From: Spirochaetaceae bacterium
Lineage (GTDB): Bacteria > Spirochaetota > Spirochaetia > Treponematales > Breznakiellaceae
Assembly (NCBI GenBank): GCA_031255315.1
Contig: JAIRSS010000140.1
Location: 1 to 24,697, forward strand
DNA length: 24,697 nucleotides
Direction: 5' to 3'
The notes under the pieces: model-generated
Told to the model about the DNA's origin: nothing
The model's input: the letters and a program-made list of their open reading frames with translations, nothing else
The model's database searches: none
Translations under genes and position numbers: made by a program
Shown: in pieces, positions 1 to 7,526 of the stretch
How positions within the stretch are numbered: position 1 is the first letter of the stretch
How the letters are laid out: every line of letters begins with the position of its first letter

Positions 1-28
1 CCCCCCGCCTTCCGCAAACTGCCAGGCA

Positions 29-77
29 GCCGCTTTATGCTGCCCTCTCCCATACCCCCGGTTATCATGGTTTTTAA
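29..77. repeat. Dispersed 49-50 bp repeat, copy 1
   Basis: This stretch matches 11065-11114 almost base for base. Both share GCCGCTTTATG, then CTCCCATACCCCC, then GGTTATCATGGTTTTTAA; only a few bases in the middle and one inserted A differ. Copy 2 abuts the stop codon of a minus-strand gene, so the element may be a 3'-end or intergenic repeat read on the minus strand. Copy 1 has no visible gene next to it on that side. The function is unknown. Confidence 0.75.
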
Positions 78-126
78 AATGAGAATTACTGACAGCCTCC
101 TTAAATCCGGTATTCAAAACTGCCTT

Positions 127-165
127 AAAGGATAGTATATCAAAAAAAACAATACCAAAGGATAG
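127..165 (+). promoter_or_regulatory. Direct repeat AAAGGATAG x2, candidate activator site
   Basis: The 9-mer AAAGGATAG occurs at 127-135 and again at 157-165, exactly 30 bp apart, or about three helical turns. The second copy ends one base before the putative -35 element of the lipoyl-protein promoter. That placement suits a dimeric activator, but the regulator is not identified. The rest of the 263-bp leader upstream of the first gene is AT-rich and holds nothing else I recognise apart from the repeat at 29-77. Confidence 0.35.
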
Positions 166-166
166 G

Positions 167-195
167 TTGCGTCCGGAAAATTTGTGCTGTACAAT
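167..195 (+). promoter_or_regulatory. Putative sigma-70 promoter of the dehydrogenase operon
   Basis: TTGCGT (167-172) and TACAAT (190-195) are separated by 17 bp and lie about 70 bp upstream of the first start codon. No -24/-12 sigma-54 element, common in acetoin-catabolic operons elsewhere, was seen here. The prediction rests on hexamer match and spacing only. Confidence 0.4.
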
Positions 196-263
196 TAACT
201 TCATTGATAGATATTCCAGTCTGTCAAAAAAATACTACATAAACGCGTAAGGAGAATTTCAGC

Positions 264-491
264 ATGGAAATAATAGCTCCAAACTTGGGTCAATCGGGCA
301 TGGATATCAAGATCGAAACATGGTTTAAGGCTGTGGGGGACAAGGTCGAGGAGGGGGAACGCCTGTATCAAATGTCCAACGAGAAGCTGTCTGAGGAAAT
401 TGCTTCCCCGGGCTCGGGTACCCTGGTCAAGATTTTGGTTCAGGAGGGGGAGACCGTCGCTCCCGGCAAAGTGATCGCGGAGATTGAGTAG
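264..491 (+). CDS. Free-standing lipoyl-domain protein (split E2 lipoyl carrier)
   Basis: This 75-residue protein is a single lipoyl/biotinyl-type swinging-arm domain and nothing else. The first half carries the usual GQSGMD and GDKVEEGE turns. The hairpin NEKLSEEI places Lys41 where the lipoylated lysine of E2 proteins sits, and the second half ends with the GETVAPGKVIAEIE strand typical of the fold. ATG follows a good AAGGAG site. The next gene encodes an E2 catalytic core without a lipoyl domain, so the two together probably replace the usual one-chain E2. The lipoyl lysine would be charged by the ligase or synthase encoded at 7527-9540. A biotin carrier is less likely because no carboxylase genes lie nearby and the MKM motif is absent. 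Confidence 0.85.
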   Translation: MEIIAPNLGQSGMDIKIETWFKAVGDKVEEGERLYQMSNEKLSEEIASPGSGTLVKILVQEGETVAPGKVIAEIE

Positions 492-513
492 ACGGGATCA
501 AGGAGGCTGCCCA

Positions 514-1212
514 ATGAGTGATGTGAAGCGTATCAAAGAAAGTTACAAGCTAAAAGGGACGCGCAAATTCGTCGCCGTTAAAATGGCGGAAAGTCTTAAA
601 AACTACCCCCAGGCTTCGGGTTCGATGTATATCTGCACGGATGCGCTGTTTGAGCTTAAAAACGAGCTTTCCAAAAAAGACGCGAATGTCAGTATTACTT
701 CGTTATTAACCAAGTTATGCGCAGAGGCGCTGAAAAAGCATCCCGCCCTTAACTCCGCTCTTATCGACGACGAGTTTTTCATCTACGACTCGATAAACAT
801 AGGCGTCGGTGTCGGTCTTGAGGAAGGGATAATGATCGTTGTGATAAATGAGGTCCAGGACAAAGACATATTTCAGGTGTCCGCCGAGCTCCAGGACTAT
901 ATCGCGAGACTTAAGGCAAAAACCCTGCCGTTAAGCGCGATGCAGGGATCCACCTTTACCTTGAGTAATATGGGTATGTTGGGCGTAGAACAATCCACCC
1001 CCATCCTGAACGCGCCGGAAACTTTGATTGTCGGGGTCGGCCTTACAAAAAAACAGCTTGTTGTAAATGACGATGATACTACAAGTATCAAAAGGATGAC
1101 TTGCTTCAGCACCACGATTAACCACGCGGCTATTGACGGACTGCATGGCGGGCTATTCACCCTGACGCTTAGAGATTACGTACAGGATCCCGGATCCCAC
1201 ATGGGATTGTAA
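514..1212 (+). CDS. 2-oxoacid dehydrogenase acyltransferase (E2) catalytic core, no lipoyl domain
   Basis: This 232-residue protein matches only the C-terminal catalytic domain of dihydrolipoamide acyltransferases. It starts directly with the helix that opens that domain (TRKFVAVKMAESLK, about 16-29) and contains STFTLSNMGMLGVEQ (146-160). The active-site motif is HAAIDG, with His204 and Asp208. There is no lipoyl domain and no obvious peripheral-subunit-binding domain, which makes it about half the length of a usual E2. The start at 514 is chosen because AGGAGG lies at 501-506; an earlier in-frame start would overlap the lipoyl-protein gene. It would transfer an acyl or acetyl group from the lipoyl protein to CoA. 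Substrate specificity cannot be read from the sequence. Confidence 0.88.
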   Translation: MSDVKRIKESYKLKGTRKFVAVKMAESLKNYPQASGSMYICTDALFELKNELSKKDANVSITSLLTKLCAEALKKHPALNSALIDDEFFIYDSINIGVGVGLEEGIMIVVINEVQDKDIFQVSAELQDYIARLKAKTLPLSAMQGSTFTLSNMGMLGVEQSTPILNAPETLIVGVGLTKKQLVVNDDDTTSIKRMTCFSTTINHAAIDGLHGGLFTLTLRDYVQDPGSHMGL

Positions 1213-1273
1213 CAGGGGCCAATACCCCCTCCTTAATGAGGGTGGGAAGATTAATATTTAGAGGAGATTGGGA

Positions 1274-2278
1274 ATGGGCACAGTGAACTTTACCAAAGAA
1301 GAGTTGCTGGATATGTATGACGAGATTGTCAAAGCCCGCGTCATCGGGGAGAAGATCGTCGCGTACATATATAGCGGCAGGATCGCGGGAGCTATTCACC
1401 CCTGCCTGGGTCAGGAGGCCGTCAGCGCCGGCCTGGTTTCGGCTTTTAAAAAGTCGGACATAAAGAACTACGGAACGGCGACGCACAGGATGCAGAGTGT
1501 AATGGCCTATCGCATGGGTTTGAAGCCGTTTATTTCGGAGCTTCTGTTGCGGAGAGGGGGGATCAACGGGGGTGTTTCTGGTGAATACCATGTTACCGCC
1601 ATTGACAAAACGATGATTCCGGGGACCGGCGCCCTTGGCGGAGCGTGGGGGATCATTGCGGGGTTTGCTTGGGGGCTCAAGCGGGACGGACGCAAACGGG
1701 AGATAGGTTTTGCCCCCTATGGCGACGGCGCCCTAAGTTCCGGCGCAACTTACGAGGCGATGAATTTTGCCGCCCTTTTCAAACTTCCCGTCCTTTTCTT
1801 TATCGAGAACAATGGGATTGCCATGACGACCCCGGTAGAAAAACAATCGCCCCTGGAAAATCTTGCGGACAGGGCCTCGGCGTTTAATATGAAGGGAGTT
1901 ACTGTAGACGGCAACGATCCGGTGGCTGTGGCGGCAGCGGTGCTTGAGGGCATGGAACTGGCGGCGAACAACGAGCCGAATGTGGTCGAGGCTAAGTGTA
2001 TGCGTTGGGAAGGCCACTATGTGGGCGATGATCAGTCCATGTACCGGGATGTCAGCTTCAGGAATAACCTTGACGCCATTGACCCGGTGCTTTCCTTTCA
2101 GAAGAAACTGGTTGAGATGAAATACCTGGATGACGCGGCGATCAAAAAGGTACGCGATGCGAAAGTTGCCGAAATATCCGAGGCTTTCGAGGAAGGTTTG
2201 AGCCAGGGAGTCGCCACGAGGGAAGAGGTACTCGACTATAACAGAATCTACTCTAATGACGCAGGAGGCGAATTATAA
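1274..2278 (+). CDS. TPP-dependent dehydrogenase E1 alpha (pyruvate/acetoin type)
   Basis: This 334-residue protein is the E1 alpha subunit of a thiamine-diphosphate-dependent 2-oxoacid or acetoin dehydrogenase. The TPP/Mg motif begins with GDG at 150-152 and ends with Asn-Asn at 179-180. The region GGVSGEYHV (99-107) corresponds to the GGSMH stretch that holds a TPP-contacting histidine. ATG at 1274 is preferred over TTG at 1268 because GAGGAG (1261-1266) then sits at normal distance. The gene overlaps the beta-subunit start by one base (TAATG), so the two are translationally coupled. Compact length and lack of an N-terminal extension resemble acetoin dehydrogenase alpha, but pyruvate or another 2-oxoacid cannot be excluded. 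Confidence 0.88.
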   Translation: MGTVNFTKEELLDMYDEIVKARVIGEKIVAYIYSGRIAGAIHPCLGQEAVSAGLVSAFKKSDIKNYGTATHRMQSVMAYRMGLKPFISELLLRRGGINGGVSGEYHVTAIDKTMIPGTGALGGAWGIIAGFAWGLKRDGRKREIGFAPYGDGALSSGATYEAMNFAALFKLPVLFFIENNGIAMTTPVEKQSPLENLADRASAFNMKGVTVDGNDPVAVAAAVLEGMELAANNEPNVVEAKCMRWEGHYVGDDQSMYRDVSFRNNLDAIDPVLSFQKKLVEMKYLDDAAIKKVRDAKVAEISEAFEEGLSQGVATREEVLDYNRIYSNDAGGEL

Positions 2279-3258
2279 TGTCTGAGATGGTTTTAGGAAA
2301 AGCATTTTGTGTAGCCATGTATGAGGAAATGGCCGCCGACCCAAAGATTATCTGTATTGGCGAGGACATAGGCAAAAGGGGCGGCTGCTGGATGACGTTC
2401 ACCGGTCTCCAGGCGACATTTGGGGAGGATCGCGTTCTGGAAATGCCGATTGCGGAGGCGGGGTATTCGTTTTTCGCCCTGGGCGCCGCGTTGGAGGGTT
2501 ACCGTCCTATCGTCGAATATATGTTTGCGGATTTCTCTGCTATCGCGTTCGAGGCCATAGCGGATGTGGCGGCGAAGGTCCGCTACAATTCCGGTGGTAC
2601 TATTTCCTGTCCGGTTACCTTTGTGCTTCCCCACGGGGGCGGCGGCAGAAGCGGCTGCCAGCACCAGCAGAGTGTGGAAGCGTGGTATACCAATGTGCCG
2701 GGGCTCAAGATCGTGGCTCCCACGACTCCCGCCGATGTACGGGCTTACTACCGGGCGTCTATACGGGACGATGATCCTACCCTGTTCATTTATCAGCGTG
2801 CGCTTTTGGGTTATTCGGAGGAAGTTCCGGACAAACTGGACGTTGTTCCCTCCCTGAAGAACGCCGCCAAGATCGTAAAAGAGGGCAAGGATCTGACCGT
2901 TGTGGCCTATCACCGCGCCCTTATAAACGCCATTGAAGCGGTGAAAGAAGTTGAGGCGGAAACCGGTAAATCCATTGAAATCATTGATCCCCGCGTGCTG
3001 GTACCGTTTGACAAACAGAAGATCTTTGATTCGGTAAAGAAGACCGGACGCTTGTTCGTAACGCATGAAGCCCCTGAACGCGGAGGTTTCAGTGCGCAGA
3101 TCGTATCCTGGGTAACCGAAGATTGCCTTTCAAGCCTTAAAGCCGCACCGGTCAGGGTCTGCGGGGCGAACGGCATTATTCCCTTTGGCGAGTTAGAGGA
3201 CTATCTCTATCCCTCCGGGGCGGATATAAAGGCCGGTATACTTAAAGCCTTGGCGTAA
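2278..3258 (+). CDS. TPP-dependent dehydrogenase E1 beta (pyruvate/acetoin type)
   Basis: This 326-residue protein has the transketolase pyrimidine-binding domain followed by the transketolase C-terminal domain. GEDIG (28-32) and MPIAEAG, with Glu60 expected to activate the TPP aminopyrimidine, are standard for E1 beta. The stretch EYMFADF followed by PGLKIVAPTTPADVRAYY is typical of the family. The C-terminal half ends with the THEAPERGGF motif. The start ATG overlaps the stop of E1 alpha and is preceded by AGGAGG. It would form an alpha2beta2 heterotetramer with the preceding product. A strong terminator follows, so the lipoyl-E2-E1 block is probably one transcription unit. The EYMF stretch looks closer to acetoin than pyruvate enzymes, but this is weak evidence. 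Confidence 0.88.
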   Translation: MSEMVLGKAFCVAMYEEMAADPKIICIGEDIGKRGGCWMTFTGLQATFGEDRVLEMPIAEAGYSFFALGAALEGYRPIVEYMFADFSAIAFEAIADVAAKVRYNSGGTISCPVTFVLPHGGGGRSGCQHQQSVEAWYTNVPGLKIVAPTTPADVRAYYRASIRDDDPTLFIYQRALLGYSEEVPDKLDVVPSLKNAAKIVKEGKDLTVVAYHRALINAIEAVKEVEAETGKSIEIIDPRVLVPFDKQKIFDSVKKTGRLFVTHEAPERGGFSAQIVSWVTEDCLSSLKAAPVRVCGANGIIPFGELEDYLYPSGADIKAGILKALA

Positions 3259-3266
3259 ATTCCGTG

Positions 3267-3326
3267 AAGAATTTCCCCGAATCCGTGCGCCGGAAAATAC
3301 CGGGACGGGGACGGGGAATTCTTTTT
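3267..3326 (+). terminator. Rho-independent terminator after E1 beta
   Basis: AAGAATTTCCCCG (3267-3279) pairs with CGGGGAATTCTT (3312-3323) with one bulged base. Inner CCGT/ACGG and CCGG/CCGG pairs extend the stem, and a T5 run ends it (3322-3326). It lies immediately after the E1 beta stop and separates that operon from the dehydrogenase gene that follows. Confidence 0.75.
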
Positions 3327-3374
3327 CCCCCGATTGCAAGAATAGAGATTGTTTTTGGGATTCTGTTCCGCGAT

Positions 3375-3399
3375 GTTAGAATTTGGAACCGGTTCTAAC
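3375..3399 (+). promoter_or_regulatory. Nested inverted repeat before the zinc dehydrogenase
   Basis: GTTAGAA (3375-3381) and TTCTAAC (3393-3399) are perfect inverted arms, and inside lies the perfect palindrome GAACCGGTTC (3386-3395). A central CG within AACCGGTT is typical of LacI/GalR-family operators. A T-rich run (TTTTTGTTTT) follows directly, so the same bases could also work as a weak terminator or attenuator. It sits about 35 bp before the start codon of the dehydrogenase gene. Confidence 0.4.
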
Positions 3400-3432
3400 G
3401 TCTTTTTGTTTTATAGAGAGGAGAAAACGAAA

Positions 3433-4473
3433 ATGTTAGCTATAAGAAAGATGGAAGCGGGTCCAGGCCATATGGCCTGTGTTGATGTTCTGGAACCAGC
3501 AGTAAAACCCTATACAGTAAAAATTAAGATTGTCTATTGTGGAATTTGCGGATCGGACTATCACATTATTGACGGCTACGAAACCCCAGGCGCGCCGCGG
3601 CAATACCCCCTGACACTCGGTCATGAGTTTAGCGGGACGATAAGTGAAATCGGCGAGGGGGTTACAAATTTCAATATTGGCGACCGGGTTACTTCGCTCG
3701 TAACGGTCAACTATTGTGGGCATTGTCTATCCTGCCTGAAAGGTGAGTTTTTTAGTTGCGCAAACGCCAAAAATATGGGATATGAGTGCGATGGCACCAT
3801 GACGGATTACGTTGTTGTGCCGGCGGCGGGAGTTTTTAAACTTCCCGACTCCGTCAGCTTTGAGGAAGGCGCCCAGGTGGAACCGGCCTGTATAGCGGGC
3901 AACGCCGTACTTGAAAAAGTCCGGATAAAACCAAACGATACAACCGTTATTATGGGATCCGGTCCAATCGGTCTTTTGATCCTCCAGTTCGTCAAGTTAT
4001 GCGGCGGCAAAGCGATTGTGATCGACCTTTCCCGGGAAGCGAAAAAGCTGGAACTCGCCCAAAAATTCGGTGCGGATTATATCCTTGAAAACGATAAGTG
4101 CGATGCTGTTACCGAGGTACGTAAACTTACCCTCGGCAAAGGCGCCGATTTTCTTTTTGAGTGTTCCGCCGTGGAGTCGTGTATCAACCAGTCCTCGCTG
4201 ATGGTCCGTGCCAGAGGCGCGTTTGTCGAACTTGGTATCACACCGCCGACAGGGACTATGTTCAACTTCTTCCTTCTTCTCGTCATGCAGGGGATCGATG
4301 TCCTGTGTTCGTTTGGACACCTGCCCCCTATGTGGGAAAAGGTGATAGAGCTTATGGCTGAAAAGAAGATCAATACTAAAGACCTTATAACGCACAAATT
4401 CAGCTACCAGCAGTTTGAGGAAGCGTTTTCATGCAGAGGCCCCGAAAAGGTCAAGGTTCTTCTCCATCCTTAG
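3433..4473 (+). CDS. Zinc-dependent medium-chain alcohol/polyol dehydrogenase
   Basis: This 346-residue MDR-family enzyme resembles butanediol, sorbitol and threonine 3-dehydrogenases. Catalytic zinc ligands are the Cys of YCGICGSD, the His-Glu of LGHEFSG, and the Glu of QVEPACIAGNAV. A structural-zinc lobe is present with four cysteines in CGHCLSCLKGEFFSC. The Rossmann motif is MGSGPIGLL. ATG at 3433 is chosen because GAGAGGAG lies just upstream; earlier in-frame starts lack such a site. Next to an acetoin-type dehydrogenase, oxidation of 2,3-butanediol to acetoin is an attractive role, but threonine or a polyol would fit the motifs equally. It lies between a terminator and repeats, so it may be a single-gene transcript. 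Confidence 0.85.
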   Translation: MLAIRKMEAGPGHMACVDVLEPAVKPYTVKIKIVYCGICGSDYHIIDGYETPGAPRQYPLTLGHEFSGTISEIGEGVTNFNIGDRVTSLVTVNYCGHCLSCLKGEFFSCANAKNMGYECDGTMTDYVVVPAAGVFKLPDSVSFEEGAQVEPACIAGNAVLEKVRIKPNDTTVIMGSGPIGLLILQFVKLCGGKAIVIDLSREAKKLELAQKFGADYILENDKCDAVTEVRKLTLGKGADFLFECSAVESCINQSSLMVRARGAFVELGITPPTGTMFNFFLLLVMQGIDVLCSFGHLPPMWEKVIELMAEKKINTKDLITHKFSYQQFEEAFSCRGPEKVKVLLHP

Positions 4474-4512
4474 AGCCTGTTGCGCGTCGCGTATAAATTA
4501 TAGTATAAGCGC

Positions 4513-4540
4513 CTGTTCCAAAACTTCAGTTTTGGAACAG
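4513..4540. repeat. Perfect 13-bp palindromic repeat, copy 1
   Basis: CTGTTCCAAAACT (4513-4525) and AGTTTTGGAACAG (4528-4540) are perfect inverted arms with a 2-base spacer. The right half with flanking bases, 4523-4542, recurs exactly as a 20-mer at 19645-19664. It lies 40 bp after the dehydrogenase stop and could act as a transcript-end hairpin, although no T run follows. The recurrence points to a dispersed family. Confidence 0.8.
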
Positions 4541-4544
4541 CCTC

Positions 4545-4572
4545 ATAAATATGCACATTATTGCATATTTAT
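4545..4572. repeat. Perfect 11-bp inverted repeat, possible operator
   Basis: ATAAATATGCA (4545-4555) and TGCATATTTAT (4562-4572) are perfect inverted arms around the spacer CATTAT. The element lies 4 bp after the palindromic repeat at 4513-4540 and about 100 bp before the CoA-transferase start. The AT-rich symmetric form suits a repressor site, but it may also belong to the neighbouring repeat. The remainder of this gap holds an imperfect hairpin of CCCAAGACCC with GGGACTTTGGG (about 4590-4615). Confidence 0.5.
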
Positions 4573-4674
4573 ACTTTTATATCGTGCAGACTCCCAAGAC
4601 CCTGCGGGACTTTGGGTATATTTAACCGGCTTTTGAGCGGCTGGGTGCAGCTTTATGTATTACAGGAGAATGAT

Positions 4675-6006
4675 ATGGACTATACGGAAACGCTGAAGAA
4701 AAAAAAGATAAGCGTCGAAGAAGCGGTAAGCAAGGTAACAGATCATAGCGCCATCTACACTCATGGCCTTTCAACCGAGCCGCGTAGTTTTTTCAGAAAC
4801 CTGGCCGCGCTAAAGGGCCATGTAAAAGATATAACCGTCATAAACTCGCTAAACGCGGAAAAATATGAATATTTTACCGATCCCGGCTATGCCGGTACGA
4901 TACACAATGAAAGCTTGTTCTTCTCCCGTTTTTGTACAGAGTCCCAAAAGTTGGGACTTTCGAGCTATGTGCCGGTACACCTGCGGAATACCGGGGACGA
5001 CAAGTTCTACTATTTCGATTCAAGAAAAAAACCGATTGATATTTTTATTACCTGCGTTACGCCGATGGATAAGCATGGCTTCTTTACCACAGGGCCTACG
5101 GCTATGTCGAGCCGGGATCTGGTTAAACGTGCGGGCCTTAGGATACTGGAGATCAATGAAAACCTTCCGCGTACCTTCGGGGACACCTATATCCATATCA
5201 GCGAGGTGGATTTTGTTTATCAGGGCGATAACAGCCTGGAGTGTCTGAAGCCACGGGAAGTAACGGAGACGGACAGACTGATAGGAAAATATGTCGCCGA
5301 GATGATAGAAGACGGGTCTACGATACAGTTGGGCATAGGAGGCATTCCCGATGCTGTTACGTCCGAGCTGATGACCAAGCATGACTTGGGCGTACATACC
5401 GAAATGCTGAGTGATGGTTTTGTAAAGCTTTACGAGGCGGGCGTTGTAACGAACAAAAAGAAAACTTATTTTCCGGGTAAGATGGTTGCCACCTTCACCT
5501 ACGGGGCCAGGGAAACTTATGAATTCCTCGACGACAATCTGGGCGTACTGCATTTAACGGTCTCCCGCGCCAATTCCCCCTTTGAAATAGCAAAAAACGA
5601 CAAAATGATCTCGGTGAACAGTACGCTCCAAATTGATCTGATGGGGCAATGCGCCTCCGAAGCCGTAGGGCCGTTGCAGATCAGCGGGATCGGCGGACAG
5701 ACGGATACCGCAGTAGGCGCGAAAATGTCGAAGGGAGGCAAGTCGATCATCGCTCTGCACTCGACAGCGATGGTGAAAAACAAAGACGGCGGGAAGGAAC
5801 AGGTTTCGAAGATTGTTTGTACCCACCCGGCAGGAACCGTTATTTCGCTTCTCCGTGCGGATGTGGACTATGTAGTAACCGAATTTGGCGTGGCTTCGTT
5901 GCGCGGCGCTTCGTTGCGGGAAAGGGCCCGTTCTCTGATAAACATAGCTCACCCGGACTACCGGGAGCAGCTCCGCGAAGAAGCGAAACGCAGCTTCTTG
6001 CTTTAG
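4675..6006 (+). CDS. Acetyl-CoA hydrolase/4-hydroxybutyrate-type CoA-transferase
   Basis: This 443-residue protein belongs to the acetyl-CoA hydrolase/transferase family (Cat1, AbfT, Ach1). Characteristic stretches are QLGIGGIPDAV (218-228), HTEMLSDG (241-248) and the C-terminal block QISGIGGQTD with DYVVTEFGVASLRG (about 335-411). Glu243 in HTEMLSDG aligns, from memory, with the glutamate that carries the CoA thioester in 4-hydroxybutyrate CoA-transferase. ATG at 4675 is set by AGGAG at 4664-4668; a longer reading would start inside the repeat region. It could move CoA from acetyl-CoA formed by the dehydrogenase complex to another acid, releasing acetate. The acceptor acid is not predictable. 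Confidence 0.83.
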   Translation: MDYTETLKKKKISVEEAVSKVTDHSAIYTHGLSTEPRSFFRNLAALKGHVKDITVINSLNAEKYEYFTDPGYAGTIHNESLFFSRFCTESQKLGLSSYVPVHLRNTGDDKFYYFDSRKKPIDIFITCVTPMDKHGFFTTGPTAMSSRDLVKRAGLRILEINENLPRTFGDTYIHISEVDFVYQGDNSLECLKPREVTETDRLIGKYVAEMIEDGSTIQLGIGGIPDAVTSELMTKHDLGVHTEMLSDGFVKLYEAGVVTNKKKTYFPGKMVATFTYGARETYEFLDDNLGVLHLTVSRANSPFEIAKNDKMISVNSTLQIDLMGQCASEAVGPLQISGIGGQTDTAVGAKMSKGGKSIIALHSTAMVKNKDGGKEQVSKIVCTHPAGTVISLLRADVDYVVTEFGVASLRGASLRERARSLINIAHPDYREQLREEAKRSFLL

Positions 6007-6040
6007 GCGGCGATTCTTCCGCGCCGAAAATACCCGGCAA

Positions 6041-6056
6041 TAAAAATTAATTTTTA
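6041..6056. repeat. 16-bp perfect AT palindrome before lpdA
   Basis: TAAAAATTAATTTTTA is self-complementary and lies just upstream of the AAGGAG site of the dihydrolipoamide dehydrogenase gene, after a GC-rich stretch. It may be a weak operator or simply AT-rich spacer sequence. Confidence 0.35.
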
Positions 6057-6074
6057 GCTAAGGAGATAACCAGA

Positions 6075-7424
6075 ATGTATGATATTGCGATTATTGGCGC
6101 GGGGCCGGGTGGTTATGTCGCCGCGATCAAGGCGGCCCATGCGGGCGCGTCATGTGTTTTATTCGAGAAAGACGAAGTCGGCGGGGTCTGCCTGAACAGG
6201 GGATGTATCCCTACCAAAACTTTTATCAAGAGTGCGCGGGTGCTCAATACGATTAAAAGTGCGGCCACCTATGGGATCGCGACCTGCGAATACACGCTCA
6301 ATTACCCGGGTGTTCTCGCCCGGAAACAAAGCGTGGTGCGCGGTCTCAGCGGGGGAGTCGCGGGCCTTTTGAAAAAAAACGGGGTTGCGCTTGTCAGGCA
6401 AAAGGCGGAAATTGTGTCGCCCGGGGTGGTCAAAACCGGCGGTGAAACCTGCGAAGCGAAAAATATAATCCTTGCCGCCGGTTCACGGCCGGTTAAACCT
6501 CCTATACCCGGAATAGAACACTCCGTGGACAGCGACTATGTACTCAACATGGAATTCCTTCCAAAATCAATCGCCGTCATCGGCGGGGGCGTTATAGGGG
6601 TGGAATTTGCCACATACTTGCGGCTTTTTGGGGTAACGGTTACAATAGTAGAGATGCTGCCGGACATCATCGCCGCCGCAGACGGTGATGTTATTTCCGC
6701 TGCATTGAAAATGTTAAAGTCCATCGGGGTCAATGTATTCACCGGGGCAAAAGTTGTGGGGATAGATGCCGGGGGTCTGCGCTTTCTAAACAGCGGGGGA
6801 ACGGAGCAAAGGCTGGATGCCGAAATGGTACTGTGCGCGTCCGGCAGGGTACCCAACGCGGATATGGGTATGCTGGACAAGGTGGGAATCAGGCATTCAA
6901 AAGGCGCCGTTGAGACGGACGAACATATGTGTACGAATATCCCCGGCATCTACGCTGTCGGGGATGTCAACGGAAAGTGGATGCTGGCCCACGCCGCGAG
7001 CGCGGAGGCAATTGTTGCGGTCGAGAATATCCTGGGTACGTCTTCTGTCATGAACTACGATTCTATCCCGCAGTGCATTTACACTACACCGGAGATCGCG
7101 TGGATCGGCCTCACCGAAAGACAGGCGGCCGAAAGGGGGATCGCCTACAGGAAGGGCGTATTCCCCATGTTCGCGAACGGGAAGTCCGTCATTGAGGGAG
7201 AGACCGCCGGAATGGTCAAGCTCCTCGCGGAGGAAAACGGGGCAATAATAGGCGGGCATATCGTATGCGCCCACGCAACGGATATAATCGCTGAAATTGC
7301 CGTGCTTATGCGCAAAAAAGGGACGGCGGGTGATATTATTGGTACTATCCACGCCCATCCGACAATAGCGGAGACCGTCATGGAGGCGGCGGAGGCGTTG
7401 GCGGGAAAGGCGATACACATTTAG
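6075..7424 (+). CDS. lpdA: Dihydrolipoamide dehydrogenase (E3)
   Basis: This 449-residue flavoprotein reoxidises the dihydrolipoyl arm using NAD. The N-terminal FAD motif is IIGAGPGG (6-13), followed by the redox disulfide in GGVCLNRGCIP (Cys39 and Cys44). A central NAD-binding motif reads VIGGGVIGVEFA, and the second FAD motif ends in GIYAVGDVNG. The C-terminal HAHPTIAE supplies the His-Glu pair that completes the active site across the dimer. There is no fused lipoyl domain, so E3 must work on the separate 75-residue lipoyl protein. ATG follows AAGGAG. Length is normal for the family, slightly short. Other pyridine-nucleotide disulfide reductases are less likely given the motif set and the neighbours. 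Confidence 0.93.
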   Translation: MYDIAIIGAGPGGYVAAIKAAHAGASCVLFEKDEVGGVCLNRGCIPTKTFIKSARVLNTIKSAATYGIATCEYTLNYPGVLARKQSVVRGLSGGVAGLLKKNGVALVRQKAEIVSPGVVKTGGETCEAKNIILAAGSRPVKPPIPGIEHSVDSDYVLNMEFLPKSIAVIGGGVIGVEFATYLRLFGVTVTIVEMLPDIIAAADGDVISAALKMLKSIGVNVFTGAKVVGIDAGGLRFLNSGGTEQRLDAEMVLCASGRVPNADMGMLDKVGIRHSKGAVETDEHMCTNIPGIYAVGDVNGKWMLAHAASAEAIVAVENILGTSSVMNYDSIPQCIYTTPEIAWIGLTERQAAERGIAYRKGVFPMFANGKSVIEGETAGMVKLLAEENGAIIGGHIVCAHATDIIAEIAVLMRKKGTAGDIIGTIHAHPTIAETVMEAAEALAGKAIHI

Positions 7425-7526
7425 TACCGGATGGAACATAAGGCACGTGTGGTGCAGGGTTTTCATTAATTATGAATCATCAATATATGCAGCACCATAT
7501 ACAACATCAACAGGAGAAGTAAAATA

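Noticed and set aside
1..263. Sigma-54 promoter for the dehydrogenase operon
   Set aside because: No TGGCAC-N5-TTGCA-type element is present; a sigma-70-type pair fits better.
2293..3066. 257-codon minus-strand open frame opposite E1 beta
   Set aside because: It is the shadow of a well-conserved gene and its composition is unlike a real protein.
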